From the NCBI GenBank assembly GCA_004297765.1, contig SCTZ01000137.1:1-60258 (forward strand): 60,258 bases of DNA. The letters run 5' to 3'. A program made the position numbers and the translations under genes. The notes beneath the pieces are model-generated. The model was not told where the DNA came from, did no database searches, and saw only the letters and a list, made by a program, of their open reading frames with translations. Positions 26,608 through 35,090 of the stretch are shown here, in pieces (the stretch's first letter is position 1; each line of letters begins with the position of its first letter). The DNA is from Chloroflexota bacterium (GTDB lineage Bacteria; Chloroflexota; Dehalococcoidia; FW602-bin16).

Positions 26608-27868
26608 GCGGATTCTGCACACCAGCCAGATCGCGGAACAGCGCAAGATAATCTCGCAGGTAGCTCGTGACGGTGTACCTCTCTCCCGCCAGCCTGTGTC
26701 CCGCTTCGCCCATCTCTCTGGCGCTCTCTGGCTCGGTAAGGACATGCTCGATTCGGCGCGCGGACTCTTGAGAATTCGCCACCAGGTACCCGTTCAGGCC
26801 GTCGACGATCTGTAGAGGCAGAGCCCCGCTGCGCCCACCAACGACCGGCCGTCCCTTCCACATCGCCTCGAGCAGGGTCACCGCGAAACCCTTCTTCACG
26901 GACATCTGCAGACAGACGTCCGCGGCTCTCTGGAAGGCATTCATTTCTGTGTTGCCGACCTCGCGTATGCTAGAGAGCAGGTGCAGGTCGCGGTCCTCCC
27001 GCGAGCGCTGAGCGATCTGTTGCCATTGGGACCAGGACAGATCGTCCTCGGGCTCGACCGTGGCTACGAGAATCAGCTGCAGTTCCGGACAAGACTGCTT
27101 GGCCAGTCGATACGCCTCGGCCGCGCCCACGGGGTCGTTCCATCGATCGAAACGGGCTATCTGGCAGATTAGCGGTCGTTGGTCGTCGATGCCGTGCTGG
27201 TGAAGCACCTGGCTTGTGACCTGCCTGGGCAGCTCTGCGTTGCGGGGGCCGAGAGGATCGATGGCGGGAGGGATGATTCGCTCGAGAGGTGTCTGGATGT
27301 CAGGGCGAGCGTACTCTGCCGCCGAGAACGCGATTGCGTCGTGATGCTCCACATGGCGGCGCAGCAGATCCCAGACCTCTGGCCGCGCGTCGCCGAGATC
27401 TAGATGGCAATGCCAGATCCATTTGCCTGCCGGTCGTTGTCCGCTCTGTTCCAGCTTTGCGCTGAGTATGCCGGCCGGCTGTGGATCGTGGATGACGACG
27501 AAGTCGTAGTCACGATCGAAGAGCCGCGCGTTCATTGCGTTGTACTTCAGCCACGTATTTGCCATTTCGGGCGTCCACTCGGCATCCGCCCCGCCCAGCG
27601 CGTCGTACATCGCGCTGTTGACGTGCTGGAAATCGGCGGCGACGCGGATCACCTGTAGATCGGCGGAAAGGCCCACACTGTTCATCAATGGAACGAGCGA
27701 TCCGAGCAGGTCTGAGACTATCGTGCCAAAGGGAGCGATATTAAGGTGCAGCACGCGCGCCCCCGTCAGAGGCCGCGCTAGGTCTCGGATCTCTTGCAGC
27801 CCCGCGTCGCCTATCAGATCACGATACTGCTCGATAGTTCTCGAAATGGTGGGCACGTGACCGTACAT
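26582..27868 (-). CDS. TreT-like glycosyltransferase paralogue (GT4) with altered EX7E motif
   Basis: A 428-residue paralogue of the convergent TreT-like protein: VLHLNIAPFGTIVSDLL, VIHDPQPAGIL and IIPPAIDPL are all present. In the region that carries the two GT4 glutamates it reads KKGFAVTLLEAMWKGRPVVG, so the first glutamate is lysine while the second is kept. Several loop glycines are also lost (GGG of the acceptor loop becomes GTI). It may therefore use a different donor or acceptor, or be a non-catalytic partner. ATG 27868 has GAAGGGGGA upstream; the frame is open to 27943 but without a ribosome-binding site. Confidence 0.75.
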   Translation of the reverse strand: MYGHVPTISRTIEQYRDLIGDAGLQEIRDLARPLTGARVLHLNIAPFGTIVSDLLGSLVPLMNSVGLSADLQVIRVAADFQHVNSAMYDALGGADAEWTPEMANTWLKYNAMNARLFDRDYDFVVIHDPQPAGILSAKLEQSGQRPAGKWIWHCHLDLGDARPEVWDLLRRHVEHHDAIAFSAAEYARPDIQTPLERIIPPAIDPLGPRNAELPRQVTSQVLHQHGIDDQRPLICQIARFDRWNDPVGAAEAYRLAKQSCPELQLILVATVEPEDDLSWSQWQQIAQRSREDRDLHLLSSIREVGNTEMNAFQRAADVCLQMSVKKGFAVTLLEAMWKGRPVVGGRSGALPLQIVDGLNGYLVANSQESARRIEHVLTEPESAREMGEAGHRLAGERYTVTSYLRDYLALFRDLAGVQNPPTGDPQKP

Positions 27869-28133
27869 GTTGATCCCCCTTCTACAGACGACCAACCGTC
27901 GTGTAGAAATACGTCGGTACTGGATATCGTACGGTGCCCCCATGCTCCTGTCAACCCTCGAACCGCAGAAGTCGCGGTGCGTTCTGCTATAATGTGGTGG
28001 GTCGGTGGGGTGACGAGCTCAGTAGTGCATCCACCAAGTCCTTTGGGCCTCCGTAGTGGCGGACCGCCGTGTCCGCCAGGGGTGGGGTAGGGCGCGTCTT
28101 CCCCGAGCTTCCGACCAGGCGACGAACGCGAAG

Positions 28134-31100
28134 ATGGACCTGACTAAGCTTCTGGCTGTTGCGACACATCTGCCCCAATTCATCCTACTACTGGATCAGC
28201 TGCGCTCGACCCGTGGGTGGCATCGTGCTGTCGTGCTGGAAGAAGCGAAGGCGTACGTGATCGCTGCCATGGCCGCCAGCTTGCGGTGTCCGGTCGTCGT
28301 GGTGACGGCGCGCGCGGATCGGGCCCGGCAGATGGCCGAGGAGCTTGCCATCTGGAGCGGCGCTGAGGATCAGGTCTGTCTGTTCCCCGAGCCGGACGGC
28401 CGACCTTTTGAGCGCATCGTGTCGGATCTTTCTACGACCCAGCAGCGTCTGCGGGTGCTGGGGCGGCTTCTGGACAGGAGCCCCGATGGCGCGTCGCAGC
28501 CGTTGCTGATCGTGGCCTCGGTGCATGCGCTAACCCAGCGCACTCTTTCGCCCGCCGAGTATGAGCGACACAGGGTGACTCTGCGTCAAGGGCAGCGCGT
28601 CGTGCTGGACCAGATTGCCGCGGCCTGGGTTGCGGCGGGCTATAGCGCCGCCCCGGTTGTCGATACGCCGGGAACGTTCAGTCGGCGAGGCGGTATTCTG
28701 GACATCTACCCCGCGACCGGCACGCTTCCGGCTCGGATCGAGCTCTTCGACGATGAGATCGACGGGATACGGCTTTTCGAGCCTGCAACGCAACGCTCGG
28801 TTAGCTTTGCCTCAAGCGTGGAGGTGGGACCGTGCCGGGAGATCCTACCGGGCGTTCTCCGTGGCAGTGCGGCCGACGTTCTGTCGGGACTGGACTTCTC
28901 CGCCACGGCGCCTGACCTGCGGGATAAGCTGACCGAGCAGTTGGAGCGGGTCACCCGCGGGCAGGCAATGGAGGACTACGACACCTTCGCGGGATTCTTC
29001 GTTCACAGCAGCCTGCTGGATTATCTGCCGAAGAACGTCGTGCTCGTGCTCGATGAGCCGGACGCCAACAGTTCTCAGGCGCTGGAATTGGATCGGCAAT
29101 CCGTGGAGTTGCGGCAACAGCTCGAAGCTAGGGGTGAGCTGCCCGTGGGTCTTCCCTCGCCGTACCATCGGTGGGAGGAGCTATCCAAGCAGTTCCGCCA
29201 GTATCCCACACTGGAGCTGTCCTATTCGGACGACTGGCTCGAAGAGGCTCAGTCGATCGAGCTACCCTTTGCCCCAACTCGGCCCTATGGCAGTCGTCTG
29301 AAGGAGTTCGTCGCAGATGCGATCGAGCAGAAGGCTTTGGGGCGTTCGGTGGTCGTGGTTTCGCACCAGGCTCGCAGGCTTTCTTCTCTCTTCTCCGCAC
29401 AGGGACTTATCGCGCCACCCGTGCCGGCGCTCTCCAACGCTCCTGTACCCGGTCAGCTAGTTTTGGTCCAGGGAGCCGGATTGTCTGGAGGATGGTTGAC
29501 AGCGCCCGACTCGACCGCGTCGGGCGACAGCGCGCAGTCCGAAGCTTCGGGTGGCCTAGTGCTGTTCACGGATGCTGAGGTCTTCGGCTTTGTGAAGGCC
29601 CAGCGGGTCCAGCGTCAAAGCCGTCCAAGAGCTTCCGCCGACTGGCTCTCTCAGTTGTCCGAGGGCGACTACGTTGTGCACATCGACCACGGCATCGGGC
29701 GCTTCAACGGAATGACGCGTATGACCATGGATGGTGTGGAGCGCGAGTACCTCCAGTTGGAGTACGCGGATCGCGATCGCCTCTACGTGCCGGTGGATCA
29801 GGTCGACAGGGTTAGCCGTTACGTCGGTGGCTCCGAGGCGCCTCCGTCCGTTACTCGTCTCGGCACGAGCGAGTGGGATCGCGCCAAGGGGCGAGCGACG
29901 CGAGCTGTCGCGGAGGTGGCCAAAGACCTGCTGGAGATCCACGCGGCCCGGGAATCGGCCCCGGGGATTAGCTTCGCCCCGGACTCGACCTGGCAAGTAG
30001 AAATGGAGTCCTCCTTTCCGTACGTCGAAACGCCCGATCAACTTGCTGCCGTCGAAGCGGTTAAGAAGGACATGGAGACAGAGCGTCCCATGGATCGTTT
30101 GATCTGCGGCGACGTAGGCTACGGCAAGACTGAGGTGGCTTTGCGGGCCGCTTTCAAAGCTGTCATGAGCGGCAAACAAGTAGCTGTGCTGGTGCCCACC
30201 ACTATTCTAGCGCAGCAGCACTTCTCGACGTTCTCGGAGCGGCTCGCCTCTTTCCCGATTCGGGTGGAGATGCTGTGCCGCTTCCGGTCGGAGAAGGAGC
30301 AGAGAGATGTCCTGGCTGGTCTGCAGGCCGGCAGCGTGGATATTTGCATCGGCACCCACCGTCTGTTGCAGAAGGACGTGGCGTTCAAGGACCTTGGTCT
30401 GGTCATCGTGGACGAGGAGCAGCGGTTTGGCGTCATGCACAAAGAGCATCTCAAGAGAATGCGCCAGGAAGTGGACGTCCTGACGCTGACCGCCACGCCT
30501 ATCCCCCGGACGCTGCATCTCGCCCTGGCCGGCGCCAGAGATATGTGCACTATGGAGACTCCACCGGAGGAACGGCTTCCCATCAAGACTTACGTGGCGG
30601 AGTACGACGACCAGCTAGTCAGGGGAGCCATCCTGCGCGAGCTGGATCGGGGTGGGCAGGTCTACTTTGTGCACAACCGGGTCCACAACATCTGGCAGAT
30701 GGCCAAGAGCCTGGAGCAACTCGTCCCGGAGGCCAGGTTCACGGTGGCCCACGGGCAGATGCCGGAGGAGAAGCTCGAGTCGGTCATGAGCGAGTTCGTC
30801 TCGGGCAGCGCCGACGTGTTGGTGTGCACGACTATCATCGAATCGGGGCTGGACATCCCCAACGCCAACACGCTCATCGTTAATCAGGCCGATCGCTTCG
30901 GACTGACGCAGTTGTATCAACTGCGCGGCCGGATCGGGCGGGGTGCTAATCGGGCCTACGCCTATCTACTGGTCAACCGCGGAAAGACGCTCACGGAGAC
31001 CGCCCAGAAGCGGCTGCGAACCATTCATGAGGCTAACCAGTTGGGCGCGGGGTTCCGTGTGGCCATGAAAGACCTGGAGATACGCGGCGCCGGCAATCTG

Positions 31101-31694
31101 CTTGGGGTGGAGCAGAGCGGCCAGATCGCGGCGGTGGGTTTCGATCTCTACAGCCGGCTGCTAGCCGCGGCTGTCCAGAGGCTCAAGCAACTGCGCGAGG
31201 GCTCTTCTTTGCCGCCCGTATCGGTGCAGGCGCCCCCACCCACCATAGATCTGCCTCTTCCCGCCTATCTGCCGGAGTCCTACGTCTCGGATCTCAGCAC
31301 CCGGCTGGATCTCTATAGACGCCTGGCCAGTGCGGTGAGACCCGACGAGGTCGAGGATCTTACCCAAGAGCTCAGGGATCGCTTTGGTCCGCTGCCGGGC
31401 GAGGCCGAGGACCTGATCTTTGTGGCAAATTGCCGTGTTCTGGCTGCCAGCGCCGACGTGCGAAGTGTGCAACTAGAAGAGAATCAGGTTGTGATCAGGC
31501 TGGGCTACCAACTGTCCGGGCTCATTCGCCCCGATCAACGCTACGGACCCGCCGTGCGGTTTGGCAAAACACAGATCCGCCTCGACCGCCATCGATCCGG
31601 CCAACGATGGAAGCGCCTGCTACTAACGATCCTCCAGGACCAACTGACTGAGAAGACCGAGTCCCCGGCTCCCCAGCAGGCTGCAGCCCGATAG
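28134..31694 (+). CDS. mfd: Transcription-repair coupling factor Mfd
   Basis: Recognises RNA polymerase stalled at DNA lesions, pushes it off and recruits UvrA. 1186 residues: a UvrB-like N-terminal part (LFPEPDGRPFERI), the RNA-polymerase interaction domain with DYVVHIDHGIGRF, a RecG-like helicase motor with Walker A GDVGYGKTE, DEEQRFG and QLRGRIGRG, and the C-terminal TRCF domain. ATG 28134 matches the family start. The frame stays open to 28056, but those bases contain a relative of the palindrome at 15409 and are not conserved-looking. TATAAT at 27988-27993 is a possible -10 box. Confidence 0.95.
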   Translation: MDLTKLLAVATHLPQFILLLDQLRSTRGWHRAVVLEEAKAYVIAAMAASLRCPVVVVTARADRARQMAEELAIWSGAEDQVCLFPEPDGRPFERIVSDLSTTQQRLRVLGRLLDRSPDGASQPLLIVASVHALTQRTLSPAEYERHRVTLRQGQRVVLDQIAAAWVAAGYSAAPVVDTPGTFSRRGGILDIYPATGTLPARIELFDDEIDGIRLFEPATQRSVSFASSVEVGPCREILPGVLRGSAADVLSGLDFSATAPDLRDKLTEQLERVTRGQAMEDYDTFAGFFVHSSLLDYLPKNVVLVLDEPDANSSQALELDRQSVELRQQLEARGELPVGLPSPYHRWEELSKQFRQYPTLELSYSDDWLEEAQSIELPFAPTRPYGSRLKEFVADAIEQKALGRSVVVVSHQARRLSSLFSAQGLIAPPVPALSNAPVPGQLVLVQGAGLSGGWLTAPDSTASGDSAQSEASGGLVLFTDAEVFGFVKAQRVQRQSRPRASADWLSQLSEGDYVVHIDHGIGRFNGMTRMTMDGVEREYLQLEYADRDRLYVPVDQVDRVSRYVGGSEAPPSVTRLGTSEWDRAKGRATRAVAEVAKDLLEIHAARESAPGISFAPDSTWQVEMESSFPYVETPDQLAAVEAVKKDMETERPMDRLICGDVGYGKTEVALRAAFKAVMSGKQVAVLVPTTILAQQHFSTFSERLASFPIRVEMLCRFRSEKEQRDVLAGLQAGSVDICIGTHRLLQKDVAFKDLGLVIVDEEQRFGVMHKEHLKRMRQEVDVLTLTATPIPRTLHLALAGARDMCTMETPPEERLPIKTYVAEYDDQLVRGAILRELDRGGQVYFVHNRVHNIWQMAKSLEQLVPEARFTVAHGQMPEEKLESVMSEFVSGSADVLVCTTIIESGLDIPNANTLIVNQADRFGLTQLYQLRGRIGRGANRAYAYLLVNRGKTLTETAQKRLRTIHEANQLGAGFRVAMKDLEIRGAGNLLGVEQSGQIAAVGFDLYSRLLAAAVQRLKQLREGSSLPPVSVQAPPPTIDLPLPAYLPESYVSDLSTRLDLYRRLASAVRPDEVEDLTQELRDRFGPLPGEAEDLIFVANCRVLAASADVRSVQLEENQVVIRLGYQLSGLIRPDQRYGPAVRFGKTQIRLDRHRSGQRWKRLLLTILQDQLTEKTESPAPQQAAAR

Positions 31695-31696
31695 AC

Positions 31697-31866
31697 GGGG
31701 GCGAAAAGGGGAAAGAGGGGAGCGCCCCTTAGATGTGGGCTGATATCGGGTTTAGCTTGCTCTTCGCCCTCCGCAGAGGGAGAGGGGACAGGCGCGCCTC
31801 CACCCCAGCCAAAGCAAGACGAATCCTGCCCACTCCCAAGGAACGTTCCCCCCTTTTTCGCCCCCA
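31697..31866. repeat. Gene-free element with inverted ends between mfd and the HAD gene
   Basis: The 175 bp between these convergent genes begins GGGGGCGAAAAGGGG and ends CCCCTTTTTCGCCCCC, an imperfect inverted repeat of about 15 bases. It also contains CTCCGCAGAGGGAGAGGGG. It may be a small repeat element or part of a bidirectional termination region; there is no T-run hairpin close to either stop. Confidence 0.5.
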
Positions 31867-31869
31867 CGC

Positions 31870-32568
31870 TTACAGGACGTACTTCGTGATCTCGTCCAGT
31901 CGCTGCACGCGAATACAGTCGTTCAGGTCCAAGTAGGCCCCGAGCCGGTCGATAAGCACCGGCTGAATGCCGACCCCTCGGGCGCCCGTGACGTCCGCGT
32001 AGTATTGATCGCCGACGTGGAGGGCCTCCTCTGGCAGAACGCCCGCCAGCTCGAGGGCAGTCTGAAAGATGCGCGGGTCCGGTTTCTCTGCTCCTACCAA
32101 ACACGAGCTCAGTATGAAATCGAGCAAGGGGGTTAGCTTTAGGTTGTTACAATATGGAGTCACGTCCCTGTCGATGTTGGAGATAAGTCCCAGCGTGATT
32201 CCCCTGGACCTGAGTTGTTCGAGGGTGGGCAGGACGTCGTCGTAGAGGAGCAGCCCCCATTCCGTGTGGTGGTAGTGCTGATAAATGCGTGCAGCCTGTT
32301 CCAAGGACACTTCGATGCCCGCCGCGGCCAGCAATACTTGCTCGTACTCCGCGTGGAATTGCCGAAGTGCCTCTGCGTCCCTGTCATTGATGGGCCAGCG
32401 TTCGTTCTCGCGTGCCCAGTGCTCGTCGCCCTTCAAGTAGGCATGGCGGAGCGCATCGACGTTCGCCACGATGTTCTCCTCGGCCAGGCAATGCACCTGC
32501 CGCTCCTCGCGGAGCGGATGGAAGTGACACAGCGTGTTGAACATGTCCAGGAAAACGGCTCGTATCAT
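31870..32568 (-). CDS. HAD-superfamily hydrolase
   Basis: A 232-residue haloacid-dehalogenase-type phosphatase with a helical cap (about residues 15-90). Motif I is FLDMFNTL with nucleophile Asp8; the usual second acidic position is replaced by Asn, as in some HAD subgroups. Motif II is LGLISNID (Ser), motif III the lysine of GAEKPDP, and motif IV VGDQYYADVTGARGVG. Substrate unknown; small phosphorylated metabolites are typical. Promoter predicted at 32724-32753. Convergent with mfd. Confidence 0.85.
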   Translation of the reverse strand: MIRAVFLDMFNTLCHFHPLREERQVHCLAEENIVANVDALRHAYLKGDEHWARENERWPINDRDAEALRQFHAEYEQVLLAAAGIEVSLEQAARIYQHYHHTEWGLLLYDDVLPTLEQLRSRGITLGLISNIDRDVTPYCNNLKLTPLLDFILSSCLVGAEKPDPRIFQTALELAGVLPEEALHVGDQYYADVTGARGVGIQPVLIDRLGAYLDLNDCIRVQRLDEITKYVL

Positions 32569-32723
32569 TTAAGTTCGACCCCGAAATGCGGCTTGAGCGA
32601 CTCCGCCACGCATCAGACTCTGCGAGCGCCAATCTCACGTCCCGTTTCTTCCGGCAGGACACATGCCTGGTGTGGAGGAAGGGCCGGCTGGACGTATGCC
32701 TGGCGGAGACAGTCTCTCAAGCG

Positions 32724-32753
32724 ATTATAGTGGAGAAAGATGAACCATGGCAA
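32724..32753 (-). promoter_or_regulatory. Sigma-70-type promoter upstream of the HAD gene
   Basis: On the minus strand TTGCCA (32753-32748) and TATAAT (32729-32724), spaced 18 bp, about 155 bases upstream of the HAD start. The rest of the 201-bp gap 32569-32769 shows nothing else. Confidence 0.55.
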
Positions 32754-32769
32754 GGGAAGTCCAACGACT

Positions 32770-33537
32770 TTAGCCTTGCCAGCCGTACATGCTCAGGTAG
32801 GCCCGCACGATGTCGGAGCCATACAGAACGCCGACCATGGCTCCCATGGCGAGAAACGGAGCGTAGGGTACGTAGCTGTGGCGTCGGACCAGCCGCAAGA
32901 GGAGAAGTCCGAGAGAGATCACGCCGCCAAGAAAGATACCAATGGCCAGGCTTGGCAAGACGATAGGCCATCCGACCGCTAGACCGATGAACAGCGCCAG
33001 CTTCACGTCTCCGAAGCCCAAGCCCTGGTGATAGACGAGGAAGGTTAGACCGAAGAAGATTCCGAACAGCACCAGACCGACCAACCCACCTATGACGGCC
33101 GACCAGGGATCGTGCTGGATGGCGGTGGACAACAGGGCAACCACGCTCGCGGGCAGGATCAACCTATCGAGCACCAGTCGGTGCTCCAGATCGACTACGA
33201 AAACCACTACGAGCACGCACAGGACAAAGCTCGCGGCCAGCAAGCTCCAGGAGGGGCCAAAGCGCATCCAGGCGACGAGAAACAACCCCGCCGTCGCGAC
33301 CTCGACCAGCACATGCCGATTTTCCTCTGGAAGTGCGCACCTGTGGGCATGGAAGCGACGAGTGCCTAGCCTGAGCCAGGCACAGCTCTCCAGAATGGAG
33401 AGCACACGTCCACATGTCGGACACCTGGGGCGGGCCAGTAAAGGCTGATTGAGTGGCATTCTATCAGCCATTAGGTTAAGCACAGATCCGAGCAGCAAGC
33501 CAAGAAGTACGTACCCGATTGCCCAGACAGACGGCAT
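32770..33537 (-). CDS. Prepilin peptidase (A24 aspartic protease, PilD/TadV type)
   Basis: A membrane aspartic protease that removes the leader of type IV prepilins and related pseudopilins. 255 residues with about seven membrane helices. The catalytic aspartates are in VVDLEHRLVLDRL and GFGDVKLALF. The N-terminal cytoplasmic domain keeps one CxxC (CPTCGR), but the second pair found in bifunctional PilD is reduced to a single Cys in AHRCALPEENRH, so zinc binding and the methylation step may be weakened. No pilin gene is adjacent. Divergent from the GT9 gene with overlapping promoter boxes (minus-strand TATAAT at 33563-33568). Confidence 0.9.
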   Translation of the reverse strand: MPSVWAIGYVLLGLLLGSVLNLMADRMPLNQPLLARPRCPTCGRVLSILESCAWLRLGTRRFHAHRCALPEENRHVLVEVATAGLFLVAWMRFGPSWSLLAASFVLCVLVVVFVVDLEHRLVLDRLILPASVVALLSTAIQHDPWSAVIGGLVGLVLFGIFFGLTFLVYHQGLGFGDVKLALFIGLAVGWPIVLPSLAIGIFLGGVISLGLLLLRLVRRHSYVPYAPFLAMGAMVGVLYGSDIVRAYLSMYGWQG

Positions 33538-33579
33538 TTACGAGAACCTCCGAAGCGGGACCATTATAACATGCCAGAC

Positions 33580-33608
33580 TTGGCACCGAAGCGGTTCCTG
33601 GTTATAAT
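33580..33608 (+). promoter_or_regulatory. Sigma-70-type promoter for the heptose/exopolysaccharide operon
   Basis: TTGGCA at 33580-33585, 17-bp spacer, TATAAT at 33603-33608. It lies 65 bases before the GT9 start chosen here and inside the longer open frame, which supports the later start. The opposite strand has a TATAAT at 33563-33568 for the prepilin peptidase gene. Confidence 0.72.
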
Positions 33609-33672
33609 GAGCCTGTTCTTACGGGCACTCGCTCTCCCAGTCTGCCCATTCGACCCTTCGGGAAGGAGCCGC

Positions 33673-34842
33673 ATGAAGCTAACGCTCTCGCAGAAAAAAG
33701 CTCTCATGGCGGTCAGTACTCCTTTCGTCAGAACGGCCTATATTGTCCATAGAGCGCTGTCCGGGCATCTCTGGGTCGATCACGCGGTGCCAGCCGACCC
33801 AAGGTCTATCCTGATCATCCGGTTGGATACGATCGGCGATGTGCTGCTCAGCGAGCCGGCCATCTCGGCCCTGCGGCGGCGCTTTCCGTCCGCGCGCATC
33901 GATTTGATCACTCGCGGCTCCGGCAAGGCGTTGCTGGAGGGCAACCGGCACGTGGACGCGCATATCGTCTTCGACGCGCCCTGGTACGCCAACTGGCGCG
34001 GTCTGCGGATCTCGTGGCGTCGCGAGCTAAGGCGAACTCTGGCCTGTTTGAGGGAGTTGCGACGCGAGAAATACGACCTGGCCGTCGAATTGCGCGGGGA
34101 CTACCGCGATCTCCTTTTCGCCGTGGCCACCGGCGCGCGTGTGGTGGTAGGCAGCAGTTGGCGGGGTGGCCGTTTTCTCCTGGACCATGACGCGCCGGTC
34201 GATCTTGATGCGCACCGGGTTGAGCTCGCCCTGACCGTCGCGGCGACGGCCGGGGCAGATCCGCGGCCGGCGGCGCCGAAGCTGTATTTGAATCGACTCG
34301 AGCGCGCCCTGGCGCAGGAATTGCTGCCCGAGAAACGAGCGATCTACATCGCCATGCACCTCGGGGCCGGTTTCCCCTCGAAGTGCTTGCCTGTGTCTAC
34401 CTTCGCCGATGTGGCCAAAGAACTATGGACACGCTGGGGTGCTTCTCTTATCGTTCTCGGCGGACCAGAAGATCGCCCCATCGTCGATTCCTTTCTCGGT
34501 AACCTGCCGTTCCAGCCGCTGGATCTGGCGGGGAAGCTTACACTGAAGGAGACGGCGGCCGTGTTGGAGCGGTGCCGCCTATTCGTGGGCAACGACAGCG
34601 GACCGATGCACATGGCTGCGGCCGTTGGCACGCCGGTTGTGGCCTTTTTCGGTCCTTCCGAGCCCCGCAACTACCGTCCCTATGGCGTCGATTACCGCAT
34701 AGTGGAGGTCGATCTGGACTGTCGACCCTGTGACCATGTGCATTGCGTGCACGACGTCAATTATTGCATGACATCTATCTCCCCGGAGCGTATCATCGTG
34801 GCCTGCAACGAGTTGCTGGATAGTATCGAGGTGCGCGGCTAG
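33673..34842 (+). CDS. Glycosyltransferase family 9 (heptosyltransferase-like)
   Basis: About 389 residues from ATG 33673, with GGGAAGGAG upstream. GT9 enzymes transfer heptose from ADP-heptose in surface polysaccharide synthesis. Motifs: ILIIRLDTIGDVLLSEPAI near residue 45, an acceptor-side domain, then MHLGAGFPSKCLP, LGGPEDRP, and the donor-site block VGNDSGPMHMAAAVGTPVVAFFGPSEP. The C-terminus has a cysteine/histidine-rich cluster (CRPCDHVHC) common in this family. First gene of an operon with gmhA and the heptose kinase, which agrees with a heptose donor; the acceptor is unknown. Confidence 0.88.
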   Translation: MKLTLSQKKALMAVSTPFVRTAYIVHRALSGHLWVDHAVPADPRSILIIRLDTIGDVLLSEPAISALRRRFPSARIDLITRGSGKALLEGNRHVDAHIVFDAPWYANWRGLRISWRRELRRTLACLRELRREKYDLAVELRGDYRDLLFAVATGARVVVGSSWRGGRFLLDHDAPVDLDAHRVELALTVAATAGADPRPAAPKLYLNRLERALAQELLPEKRAIYIAMHLGAGFPSKCLPVSTFADVAKELWTRWGASLIVLGGPEDRPIVDSFLGNLPFQPLDLAGKLTLKETAAVLERCRLFVGNDSGPMHMAAAVGTPVVAFFGPSEPRNYRPYGVDYRIVEVDLDCRPCDHVHCVHDVNYCMTSISPERIIVACNELLDSIEVRG

Positions 34843-34875
34843 ATGACGCCCGGTTACTACTATGAGATGGCATTG

Positions 34876-34945
34876 CCTGGGAGCGTCCGCCTGAGGCGGA
34901 CGCGTCAGCCAGGGCTCGCGCCCGCCTCAGGCGGACGCTCCCAGG
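34876..34945. repeat. Perfect 24-bp inverted repeat between the GT9 and gmhA genes
   Basis: CCTGGGAGCGTCCGCCTGAG begins the left arm (34876-34899) and is exactly complemented by 34922-34945, with a 22-bp loop. It lies inside the 241-bp segment inserted between a pair of ATGACGC direct repeats at 34843 and 35091. Confidence 0.85.
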
Positions 34946-34993
34946 GCGCGCCTCTGCGGCCTGCACCGACCAGAATTCATGATAGGGTCTCGG

Positions 34994-35090
34994 CTAAGCA
35001 CCCCGCCAAAAGTCGGCGGGTCCAGGGCGCAGCGCCTGGCGGGGTCTGGGGTGTCCCCAGAACATGCCTTTCTTTTGGATATGTGCTTAG
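34994..35090. repeat. 97-bp dispersed element, copy C2
   Basis: Same termini (CTAAGCAC / GTGCTTAG) and length as 24514-24610 and about 96 percent identical by eye. It ends exactly at the base before the gmhA ATG. TAGATGACGC occurs both at 34840-34849, where TAG is the stop of the GT9 gene, and at 35088-35097, which covers the gmhA start codon. Confidence 0.9.

Noticed and set aside
28056-28133. Longer start for mfd at 28056
   Set aside because: The extra 26 residues come from a palindromic repeat relative and are not Mfd-like.
33571-33672. Longer start for the GT9 gene at 33571
   Set aside because: This stretch contains the predicted promoter and has no ribosome-binding site, while ATG 33673 has a strong one.
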